A stretch of DNA of 64,000 nucleotides from Aurelia coerulea (lineage: Eukaryota; Cnidaria; Scyphozoa; Semaeostomeae; Ulmaridae), in NCBI GenBank assembly GCA_039566865.1, contig CM076947.1:23437501-23501500 (forward strand), in the 5' to 3' direction. Shown piece after piece: positions 24,101 through 32,700 of the stretch. Every line of letters starts with the position of its first letter. Position 1 is the first letter of the stretch. A program made the position numbers and the translations under genes. The notes beneath the pieces are model-generated. The model did not search any database and was not told where the DNA came from. It saw only the letters and a program-made list of their open reading frames with translations.

Positions 24101-25676
24101 TTAATAGCAGCATTTTCTTGTAATTTATCATCAAGCATACCAACCCCGGACTGGTCCAATGTTTTGTCAATAGGCTAAAGCCCATACACGTATTTTTCTA
24201 AGAAACTGCCCAGAAGAAACTGAACTCTCAGGTCGCCAAAAAATTAAGAAACTATTTATTATTGGGAAAATAATTTATTTTGATAAAGGAAACTTGACAC
24301 ATTTTTACTTTATTTTCTCTTCCTCTCTGTATCATATTATTGTTGGGGAGAGGAAGTGCTGACCCTATTGTTTTGATACATTGTGTTTCAGCTTTTTTTG
24401 AGAGCGAATCGACGTTGGGGCTCACGTTGTCATGCGCATCGCAGCTCTCGTTTCTTCACTTGTTCTCAACGGTCAAGCTAATATGCATATTACATAAGTG
24501 AAGTACATCGTTACTGCGCATGCGATCTGGAGCCCTTTTTGGGGGATTCCTCGAGGCTGACAACTTAGCCTGTTCGTATCCCCAACAAATTACTCATAAG
24601 GTACTTGAGTAGTGTCACGTCTAAACATTGGAATGGCTGAGAAAACCTTGTTTTGAAATGTTCATGAGGGCACAGGTAGTGAACATGAAGATTGCTATGG
24701 AACCTCTCTAAGAAACTAGTAAGAAAGTCTGAGTACTCAAAATCTGATAAGAAACTTTCACTACTGGCCCAAATCCTTTGCTTCTTTTAAGAAATACGTG
24801 TAATGGCTTTGCGCCTGACGGAAATAGGCAGTGCGAAGCAATACTTGTATCTTCAGTTGGATGTTTTTGAAAGAAAATTAATGAATACAAGACGAAATTT
24901 AAAGACGAAAGGAGATTGAAAAATCCGTGGGAGAAGGGAGAAACTGTTCATTTTTGCTGGGAGAAGGGAGAAATTGCCAAATTTTCGTGGGAGAAGGGAG
25001 ATTTAGACCCCTGTTCCACCCCCCTGATATCGGATTGGGGTTCTGTTTACACGGAAACGCTTTGTCTTGTGCTGCGAAGGATTCACCTTCGTTTTAACAC
25101 CCACTGCGCAATGCGCCAGATGAATAGGAGGCTTGTATTATTGATAAAGAGGTTTTGTTTTGAGTTGATACCGGATTCGGCCGTTTGCACGATATCGGAT
25201 TCTTTTAATGCCACTTTTCATTTGAAAACGCGAAAACGGTATGAAGCATATCGGATTGGTGCGTTCTTGTGTCAAAAAGAATACCACTGAAGACCAAGCT
25301 GCTACACTGCGCTGTCATCGAGTCTATTTCAATTGAAGCTTTCGTAATTCTAAGAAAAATATGACATGTGTAAGTGTGTTTAAAATGATGGTTTTAATAG
25401 GAAGATATGAAATTACCAAAATATAGCTTTCGTAATTGTTTTCATGCTGGAACCTGGAATCACTTCTAGAAATTTGTTTTGGTTGCGTTTTGCTATTCTG
25501 CCTTTGCTGATTTATTTTGAAATTCTCTTTACCATTTTTGCAGATTTGTTAAAGATAAAAGACCGACTATATCACCAAATTTAAACTTTATGGGACAGTT
25601 ATTACAATACGAAAAACAGCTAGCAGAGAAAGGTGAAAAACAACTGACAGAAATTAATAGTAATGTAATTAGCTGA
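9184..25676 (+). CDS. dual-specificity (MAP kinase) phosphatase, complete, 311 aa
   Basis: The protein removes phosphate from Tyr and Thr/Ser, most likely of MAP kinases. Coding exons are 9184-9195 (in an exon that begins at 9052), 10150-10489, 21349-21675, 22829-22952 and 25544-25676. All are GT-AG with matching phases (total 936 nt). Residues about 1-117 form a rhodanese/CH2 domain ([29 protein letters not shown]). The catalytic domain has [13 protein letters not shown], the likely general acid Asp in [11 protein letters not shown], and the signature [11 protein letters not shown] with nucleophile Cys and Arg. It ends [17 protein letters not shown] with no long tail. Order and motifs are closest to DUSP8/DUSP16/DUSP10-type MKPs, but at 311 aa it lacks their long C-terminal extension. 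The start ATG 9184 lines up with the MKP N terminus; the exon is open further upstream in frame, so a longer N terminus cannot be ruled out. A 5' non-coding exon must lie upstream of 9052. Confidence 0.9.
11590..11990 (-). pseudogene. decayed non-LTR retrotransposon, RT C-terminal part
   Basis: Read on the minus strand, the sequence gives [16 protein letters not shown], then after a one-base frameshift [20 protein letters not shown] and KYLLNLQEQ. This is the usual end of a LINE ORF2 (FxxxGxKxWNxIPxxIR...FK). The missing base falls at the Trp codon of the KIWN motif, so this copy cannot be translated through. Confidence 0.65.
14034..16490. repeat. inverted repeat pair bracketing 2.2 kb
   Basis: Sequence at about 14040-14140 (ATTAAGAAGCTTTTGGTACT...GAATTAAGAAACTTTCAGTACT) reappears inverted at about 16390-16480. 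The arms are about 90 bp and moderately diverged. The interior has C-homopolymer tracts (14263, 15731) but no gene I recognise. This may be an old non-autonomous DNA transposon; its exact ends are unclear. Confidence 0.45.
17677..18660 (-). pseudogene. 5'-truncated non-LTR retrotransposon, reverse transcriptase C-terminal half
   Basis: An open frame of about 320 aa encodes RT motifs [20 protein letters not shown] and YADDTSIYY (the catalytic Asp pair), then the thumb and tail ([41 protein letters not shown]). It ends in FKKTVQP. Upstream, the frame reads a few more residues ([17 protein letters not shown]) and then hits a stop, so the fingers and endonuclease are gone. The class is a Jockey/CR1/L2-type LINE. 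The 3' side has GGGGGCCATGC-type sequence also seen in the copy at 59985-60611. It sits antisense in phosphatase intron 2. Confidence 0.85.
19038..20354. repeat. satellite/minisatellite: 12 tandem copies of a 110-bp unit
   Basis: Units begin GACAGCTGTAACACCCTT at 19038, 19148, 19258, 19368, 19478, 19588, 19698, 19808, 19918, 20028, 20134 and 20244. Spacing is exactly 110 bp, except for a 4-bp deletion in the unit starting at 20028 and a small insertion in the last. Copies differ at few sites, notably GATGTTTGATG versus GATGTCTGATG and AATGGTCTCG versus AATGTTCTCG, and these variants are shuffled among units. Because 110 is not divisible by 3, staggered 75-84 aa open frames appear on both strands; they are artefacts of the array. 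Confidence 0.97.
20716..21114 (-). pseudogene. non-LTR retrotransposon tail fragment
   Basis: The frame encodes [40 protein letters not shown], then a Trp-containing basic tail ending RDKRRRKG. This LGHVxRM...GxRxxGRPxxR...D block is the common C-terminal end of RTE/Jockey-type LINE polyproteins that were cut off from their reverse transcriptase. The N-terminal 30 or so residues probably come from flanking sequence. It lies in phosphatase intron 2, just before exon 3. Confidence 0.75.
21724..21818 (+). pseudogene. partial duplicate of phosphatase exon 3
   Basis: About 95 bp repeat the exon 3 sequence 21540-21634, about 185 bp downstream, inside intron 3. It reads [20 protein letters not shown] followed by [11 protein letters not shown]. 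It is in frame throughout and differs from the exon by three replacements (M to I, E to K, I to V) and a few silent changes. No acceptor or donor flanks it, so it is a relic rather than a used exon. Confidence 0.85.
21935..22802. mobile_element. TA-flanked MITE, 5'-worn, with nested G-run element
   Basis: The right half (GTTAACTATCGAGGAACATTTT ... AACCAAATCTGTATAC, ending TGGGACGCCCCG before TA) matches the intact copies at 56658-57262 and 59377-59978. The left end is degraded. It contains the nested element 22373-22715. Confidence 0.65.
22373..22715. mobile_element. G-run MITE, second copy, 343 bp
   Basis: It is nearly the same as the element at 3226-3579, with CCCGGGGGGGG and CCCCCCCCGGG ends. 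The flanks ATTCCTAT (22365-22372) and ATTCCTGT (22716-22723) form an 8-bp target duplication with one mismatch. The interior has the same run of TACCC(T/C)-AAATTTA motifs. It inserted into an older TA-flanked MITE. Confidence 0.8.
23681..24157. mobile_element. foldback MITE (AGGACAAGTCCGGGGTTGG family)
   Basis: Two arms of about 200 bp run inward from GTCCGGGGTTGGTATGAT and meet around 23900. The pairing includes GACGTCATATCGCGCAAACG on the left and its near complement on the right. A better-preserved copy with TTAA target duplications is at 62299-62744. Confidence 0.8.
24176..24811. mobile_element. MITE with ACACGTATTT termini
   Basis: The left end AAAGCCCATACACGTATTT and right end AAATACGTGTAATGGCTTT are inverted copies. 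The interior is rich in AAGAAACT/AGTTTCTT motifs. A related copy is built into each arm of the 3-kb foldback element (about 34100-34485 and its mirror). Confidence 0.65.
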
Positions 25677-25968
25677 TTTTGACAATTTATGTATGAAAAG
25701 ATTTGAAACTTTGACGCAGTATAACCATCGTTTAGTTAATATTATTTCAGCAATATTATGGATGTATATGCAGTTCCAAATTTTGTACTCGTTTCGTTAG
25801 GCTTAGAAAAAATTATAAACCTGTGTATGTAACATATCAAACTGTGTTTGCAGTGTTGGACGGTTCAATGTCTTGTGCTTTGATAAAGCGTTTGAGATTA
25901 AGTTTTTTACACTAGGAATTTGTGTTCCTTTGTCAAGTAATTTCAGTATGATTTTCTATAATTTCAGC

Positions 25969-25974
25969 AATAAA
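25969..25974 (+). terminator. candidate polyadenylation signal of the phosphatase gene
   Basis: An AATAAA lies 293 nt after the stop codon at 25674-25676, in AT-rich sequence. It is the first canonical signal downstream that I noticed. Confidence 0.4.
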
Positions 25975-26319
25975 TTTCCAACGAAGCATTGTAAGTGAAG
26001 TACCGTGAGTCGCAAAACGGTTCCCTCTGATGTAAAATTTGCAGTGTTGCAATGCCCTGTTTTTAAAGTCGAGCTTTCCCAATTTTGTAGGAATAGGCCT
26101 AGATTAGTTTGAACAGTTTGAACTGTATTTGAATAATGGCGTCATTCAGCCCAAGTTGTGTGTGACGAGAAGAACGAACGAAAAGCAACATTATCAAACT
26201 TTTCTCGCAATCCTGTGGAAAATGGGTGTGAATACAGTTTTAGTAACAACATTTGCTACAGCAACGGTGTATTATTGCCCATTGTAAAACGCGTTAGAAT
26301 TAAGATAACGCATCGTCTG

Positions 26320-26898
26320 CAGGGTGTCTCAAAAAAATTGTGCCCCGTTTGTCTGAAGATTGTGACAAAACGGCAAAAGATTCTCGCCAAACTTTTGCAT
26401 GATTGTGCTCTTCAGATGGTCAATTAAAGTTTGCAACCATCCCCATAAAAATCCGTTCAAAAATGATGGAGCTTTGACCTTCAGGAGACCAAATTTGCCC
26501 GATCACTGAAAGCAGCGGTCGGCCATTTTGTCTTACTATTTTGCAGCGATATGGAATGAAAATGAAACAGCAGCCTCCAATGTCATAGCTCTCGTGAAAA
26601 TTTCGATAATCCTCGGAGAGTTCCACAATTTCTGACCTCACAGAAATTATTTCTTACCTCACGTGAAGATACTGCAAAATAGTTTGGCAAAATGGCTGAC
26701 TGCTGGTTTCAGTCGTCAGGCAAATTGGGTCTTCTGAAGGTCTTAGCTCCATCATTTTTCAACGGATTTTTACGGGGATGGTGGCAAACTTTAAATGAAC
26801 ATCTGAAGAGCACCATCATGCAAAAGTTTGGCGAGAATCTTTTGCCGTTTTGTCGCAATCTTCAGACAAACGGGGCTCAATTTTTTTGGGACACCCTG
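26320..26898. mobile_element. MITE with about 140-bp terminal inverted repeats (CAGGGTGTCTCAAAAAAATT)
   Basis: The left arm reads through GTCTGAAGATTGTGACAAAA and GGCAAAAGATTCTCGCCAAA; the right arm (26780-26898) is the inverted copy ending TTTTTTTGGGACACCCTG. It lies between the phosphatase gene and the 284-aa gene. A short tail of the family is seen at 58430-58447. Confidence 0.8.
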
Positions 26899-27083
26899 TA
26901 CATTGGTTTCAGACTCATTTGTAATGACTTGTCGCTTCTAAATGAAATAAAAACCTTTTTGATTTCTTCCAAATGTGTAAGGGCTTCTTGGAAAGCGCCA
27001 CAGACATATCAAAATGAGGCATAAATAATTCTGAACGCTTTTCCACTGCATTTCTGATGCATTCATGACGTGTTCTTGCTCTA

Positions 27084-27135
27084 GTTTGAACCAGTTTGAA
27101 CCAGTTTGAACCAGTTTGAACCAGTTTGAACCAAG
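27084..27135. repeat. 10-bp tandem repeat, five copies
   Basis: AGTTTGAACC is repeated five times without change. Confidence 0.95.
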
Positions 27136-27617
27136 CCTCACAGAGCTAACTGAAGACTCCGTGGAATTAATTTTTTCGTTTGTGTATGCATGTGTAACCC
27201 CATTCTGCTTTCTTTCTTTCTTTCGTAGCAATAATTACCGAGTGAGCCAGAAAAATTTAACACTGTTTGAAACATCGTAATACAAAAACCATAACATTGA
27301 TTTGAAAGATTTTGAGAATTGACTCTTAATTTAAAGTGCATCATCTTAATTTCAATGAAGAATTACCGAAAACTAGCTCCCATTGGATTTTCCCAAATAA
27401 AACTATATATGATTGTCTCAATTTGAGTAATGTTTCAGCTATTAAGATGGTAAAATCTCAGATTTTGCGTTCTAATCATACGGAAACTCTTGAAATTTTA
27501 TTATGCTTCCCCATCGATGCTGGTCATCAAAAAGTATAATTCTACATGATTGTAAGCAAGCCATTTTTAATTGTTTTCGCGCATATCAAGAGACCGGACT
27601 TTCGGCTAATTCCAGCA

Positions 27618-28136
27618 TAGGTCGGTTCCAAATCTTTAAAAAGGCTGGTGTAAAATTGAGTAACCTATTTCTTTGAACTGAATGACTTCAAAGAAACTTC
27701 AGCTATTTCTCTATAATTCTACCGTTGGAATTTTCTGAAATCTTCAATAGTTTCAGAATTAGAGTGTTTTTCTTCTTTTTCAAGAATTCAAGAAAAATTT
27801 TCAAAAAAACCTAAAACCAGCGTAATTTCTAAACTGTTTGACGTAACATGAAATAGTTTGGAAGAAAGCCATAGTTTATGAATGCCTACAATTCGGTATC
27901 AAGCAAAAGTCTGTCACTGATCTGGAATATGATTTAGAAATTTGATGACGTCACATCCTCAAATGAGTTGAAATGTAAGATATGCTGTAATTTTCAAAAA
28001 TATTCAAAATTTCTGAAAAGTCCAACGGTAGAATTATAGATAAGTTTCTAAAGTTTCTTTCAAGCCATTCAATCAGAAGAAATAGGTCATTGAATTTTAC
28101 ACCCGCTCCGCCGCGATAAAGATTTGGAACCTATGC
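27618..28136. mobile_element. MITE, (C)CAAATCTTTA-terminated family, diverged copy
   Basis: Inverted ends GGTTCCAAATCTTTA and AAGATTTGGAACC lie around a GATGACGTCA core. The inner part has CTACCGTTGGAATTTTCTG and its inverted counterpart. It belongs with the copies at 52391-52782 and 55011-55508. Confidence 0.65.
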
Positions 28137-28624
28137 TGGCTAATTCCTAATTTCAGAAGGAAATAATGCGCTTAAAATTATGAGAACAATTTTGAAATTA
28201 AGTTGAAGCCTCGATGATAAGATGATGCCATTGATATGTTACAAATTGTGTGCATAGGCAATCCTGTATGATTTTTTGAACATTTGATACATTTTTCTGA
28301 CTCACCTGGTCAGAGGTGTCTGTATCTGACTCATATAGTCATTTGAAGTTGTTCTCACCTGAATATATGAAACTATTGTACAGTTGTGTGTAGAAAATGT
28401 AATATTTAAATTCCAAATTGATATTCAGTCGTTTAATCTGTTATGGTATCTGTTATATATGCATCCCAGAAAACGTTTGCCCAGTTCAATAAAGATAAAT
28501 GCCAGCCAAGAGTTGTAAAACTTTCCACAGCACGTAGGATCGATATTATCCCCCGCCATTCTCTTTTACATTTCTACCTGCACCCGATGGTCGGTTTACG
28601 ACACTGAGAAGCTAAGCTTATGGA

Positions 28625-29110
28625 AGTAGCGTCCTGGTCCTTCCTTGGAGTTATGACTTTTCGTCCCTTATTTCCCTGCGTTCTTTGATTTGCTGGTATC
28701 ACTTGCTCAATAGGGACTCATACCATTACTCTCATAAAGTAATGTCCTGGTCCTTCCTTAGACTTATGACTTTTCGTCCCCTATTTCCCTGCGTTCTTTG
28801 ATTTGCTGCTATCACTTGCTCAATAGAAACTCATACCATTACTCTCATAAAGTGGGCCCCTTTAGGCCCATATGGAGTGGTTCCGTATTTACCGATCAAA
28901 TTGCTAGAAACGCAGGGAAATAAGGGACGAAAAGTCACAAGTCTAGTCCTTCCTCTCAATGTAACCACGCCAAGTGATTCCTTTTGCCTGGAATTACAAG
29001 GAATTCGCGACTCTCCTACACTCGTGGCAGGCTCGACAGTGCAGGGGCTCGAGCCACCAACCTTCCCATTGGTAGTTCAGCGTGCTACCACTGAGCCATC
29101 ATCGCCGATC
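28625..29110 (-). repeat. tRNA-derived SINE-like repeat with tandem and inverted modules
   Basis: A module of about 110 bp (GTCCTGGTCCTTCCTT...ATTACTCTCATAAAGT) occurs twice in tandem (28630-28853) and partly inverted at about 28910-28945. On the minus strand at about 29100-29040 there is TGGCTCAGTGGTAG, an RNA polymerase III A box. About 40 nt later is GGCTCGAGCCCC, close to a B box. The two together are a tRNA-like promoter. The acceptor stem does not pair well, so I do not call a tRNA gene. Confidence 0.55.
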
Positions 29111-29328
29111 CCCACTATTCTGTCAGTCTCTCTTTCGTACTGACCCAAGTAGCTTTTCCCTCTTCAACATAATGGCCACGGGGTGGTATTAATTCTTTGC
29201 ACCTCATGGTATCATCCTTGTAATGTCTGTTTAAAAGATGGCAGTATAGCAATCAGTAATCAGTTTGATGTTTTGTAAATCTTTTATTAGAATATTAAAA
29301 AGAAGCAAGTTGAGTGAGTGTATATGAA

Positions 29329-29658
29329 CCCTGGGGTGGGAACTTCACTAGTCATATGGGGATGTGCGCCAGCTTTTCGGGGTAGTTTTTGACATTAGAA
29401 TTCTGAGGACCGAATGTACTTTTGTATACATTTTCTGGGATTAGGGCCAATTTTTGCTAGGAATTCTGGAAATGCTGAAGTTAAAGATCAACAACATTTG
29501 TGCAATTGCTTTACAGTTAAAACGCTTGTCGGAATCCTGATCCATGTAATGGAATTAGGTCTCAACTCCTGCCTATATTCTGGAATGGAGTCATAAGAGA
29601 AATTCTTGCAGCGTACACCCTCGTATGATTCAATAGTGAAGTGCCCCCCCCCCAGGGG
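29329..29658. mobile_element. G-run MITE
   Basis: The left end CCCTGGGGTGGGAACTTCACTA and right end TAGTGAAGTGCCCCCCCCCCAGGGG are inverted copies. The interior has no ORF of note. It lies just beyond the last exon of the 284-aa gene. I found no clear target duplication. Confidence 0.6.
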
Positions 29659-29754
29659 ACTGAACTGGAACTAAAACCGCTACAAACTGCAAATGTTTAT
29701 CTCGCTGTCCCTTTCAGTGATTGTATAAACTTGCTTCACCCTGAAACTTCGCCC

Positions 29755-32700
29755 TCAATGAAGATGCTTGGCTTGGCTTTGCAGCTTGGATATGAAATCC
29801 CTCAAGTAGTGAATAGGCACATTTGACGGCACGTGCAATGTGATGAATGATTTGTGTTGCCATGGTGGCATTAGAACTCCGAGCTTCAGGGATGTCTCAT
29901 TGAACTCGCTGTAAGCCATCGGCATTTTGTTCCAGCCTTTCAATAACTGCGGAGAGAAGGCAGTATAAGATCAAAGATCGCTGGAATCTATGCATTAATA
30001 CGACCACTTGGATATGTAGATCTTGCAAATGAAGCTTTATTACAACTTTTATTGTATGGCAATATAGATTTTCCCATTTCACTAAATAGACATATTCTTG
30101 AGCTTACGCTAAATTTTATCCATGAAACTGGTCGATTCGAGTGAATTACTGTAGCCACTTGCCCATCCCTTCATAAGCCACCCGATTTTTGTCGCGTATT
30201 TAAAGAAGTTAAAGTAGTTTCTTTTCTTTTATCATCTTTATTTAATGGCCTCGGGGTAGACACAGCCTTTTGCTCCCTGGGGTTGATCGTCCTTGTAGTA
30301 TTGTAGAGTAATTTTGTAAGTAATGTAGTTCGTAATGTGTATTGTAAATTTTATTTGGAATATATTATATAAAAAAAAGATCTTCGATGAGATGAACGTT
30401 ATTGTAAAGCGATGATCCATCAAGGCATCTTTTAACAGACAAAGTGGTGGAGAAATTCCCTACCAGTCCCTTCTAAGACTGCGTTCACACGATGCCGGCA
30501 CATTTTGAAAACGGTGAAAAATGTGACGGTAGCAAAATTTGAGCTAGCGTTCACACGATACCGGCAAAATTTCGAAAACGCCAAGCAATAAACTCTTTGC
30601 AAGCTCCACGAGAACGAGGCTGGATTTTCGCACCAAAGCCAATCAGCCTCGTTCCGAAAGCGTTGAAAAATGTTCCGTTTTCATCATTTTCGAGTGTTCA
30701 CACGATGCCGTTTTCAAAATGTGCCGGTTAGAGTTCCGTTTTCAAAATCTACCGTTTTCAAATCTGCCGTTTTCAAAATGTGCCGTTTTCGTGTGAACGG
30801 TAGGCCTATCCGTCACATTTTTCACCGTTTTCAAAATGTGCCGGCATCGTGTGAACGCAGTCTAATTCCCCACCAGTGAAATGCCTTTTCTAGAAAGAGT
30901 AGGGGAGACCGGGGTCGATTATAACATTTTTTGAAAAACCAGCCATAGCGTCTAAATAATGATTGTTGCGCTCTCGGAGGTAGATGATATTGTAGCTGCA
31001 TGTCTTGGAGTGAATTAGGCCTTAGTTTCCATCACATGCAACCAATTTTTGTGACGCTGTGATAGTTTTAAAATCAGTGGTCAAGTGTTACACTTGCCCC
31101 AGTAACATGGGGCAATTGTAACACATTTTTACATATCTTTGAAATCATTACAGATCATTATTGCACGACTCTGTTTTTCCCTGTACAAAATGCAACACCA
31201 GGTAGCAGATTATTCATTGCTTCAAAAAGAACAAATTAGAAATAAGAGGTGGTCTTTATTTGTTTGTAATCTAGCTTGCATCAGTTGAAAATAATTGAAT
31301 CCATTGAGAAAACAACTGTTTTTGTTGACTAATTTCAACATTGAACTCTTTAATACATGGATGCACATTGTTCGAACAGCTTTGCTGTCGTTTATGATTT
31401 GACCAACCGGGCAGAGATTTTGTCTGTAATTGCTAATCTCTTTGTACTAACAAGGGCAGATTTTGTAATACAATAGCATGAGTTTCTTTTGTTGACACCT
31501 CAATTCAAAGCAATTAGCGATTGCAGACAAAGGAAATTCTCTCAACCAGCAATTCAAAACAAACGAAGCCGCAAAAGTTTCTTTGAAACCCAGGTAGCTA
31601 GCTCGCTCGTTGTGCATTCCAGAAACTGTTTTTAAGGGCAAACATGAGCATAGATGGAAAGAAGAAGTTTATATCTAAACATCTACCATGGGCATTTAAT
31701 TTGGTTGGTTCAAAAACCGATTGGGAGCTGATTCAATTCTCTTATTTTTTGGGTGTAATTGAAACGCTTACTGCTCAGCTTCTGAACCAAATAGATAAAA
31801 TGCCCGCAAGCAGATGTGTAGATATATCCTTCTTCTTTCGATCTATGGTCATGTTTGCTCTTAAAAACAATTTCTGGAGTGCACAACAAGCGAGCTAGCT
31901 ACCTGGGTTTCAGAGAAACTTTTGCAGCTTTGTTTGTCTTGAATTTATGGTTGAGAGAATTTCCCTTGTCTGCAGTCGCTTATCGCTTTGAATTGCGGTG
32001 TCAATCAAAACCAACTCGTGCTATTGTCTTACCAAGTCTGTCCTTGTTCTGTAATTGCTAATCTCTTCGTACTTGAATGTTAATCAAAAGTAGCGGGGCC
32101 TATGTAACATCATCTCTCCTGTTGTACAAGATAGTTTATACTCACCGAACAGCAGCCACAATAGCCTCCGCAAGGTGGAGGTGTCCCGTGGACAGCAATC
32201 GAGCCTGAGATACCAGTGCGTCCTTCCATCTCAACACTGTGGAATAGATCAAGGGAGATAGGAAAATAATAAGTGGTATCCTTGCAAGACATCTCCATTG
32301 TGTAGCCACCCGGTAGTTTCTTTGGATCACCGAATTGTGAGATAGAGGATGCTGAAAAAAGAGACATTTTATTGAAAAAATGATTTGCAGTACAGAATTT
32401 AAAAATAGCTTTAAATAATTGACTCATCGTATTAAACCCACAAAAGCAACATGAAACCATGGAATCTATGAAGATCCAATGTTAGCCTATTATATCTTGG
32501 CCTATCTAGTCATGAACTAGTTTGGCCTAAAATGCCCAAAAATCAACAATATTCGCAACATACCTTCTGTCCCTTGTTAATTAAAGCATGCTTAGCATCA
32601 CTTAAATGATAAAACCACCATATTTGCTCTTCTTTTGTGTTCATCTGCTCTCTTACTAAGGACAGAAGGTATGTTGCGAATATTGTTGATTTTGGGGCAT

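Larger units (their letters stand above)
23171..25026. mobile_element. CAGGGGGGTGG-terminated element with GGGAGAAGGGAGA arrays, split by two MITEs
   Basis: The ends are CAGGGGGGTGG and a perfect inverted CCACCCCCCTG. Both sides are flanked by ATATCG (23165-23170, 25027-25032), a 6-bp shared duplication. Next to each end is an array of the GGGAGAAGGGAGA motif (23190-23290 and 24905-25005). The centre has been opened by the MITEs 23681-24157 and 24176-24811. CAGGG-type ends are typical of hAT elements. Confidence 0.7.

Noticed and set aside
28550..29150. functional tRNA gene on the minus strand
   Set aside because: A and B boxes are present, but the acceptor and anticodon stems do not pair; it fits a tRNA-derived SINE better.
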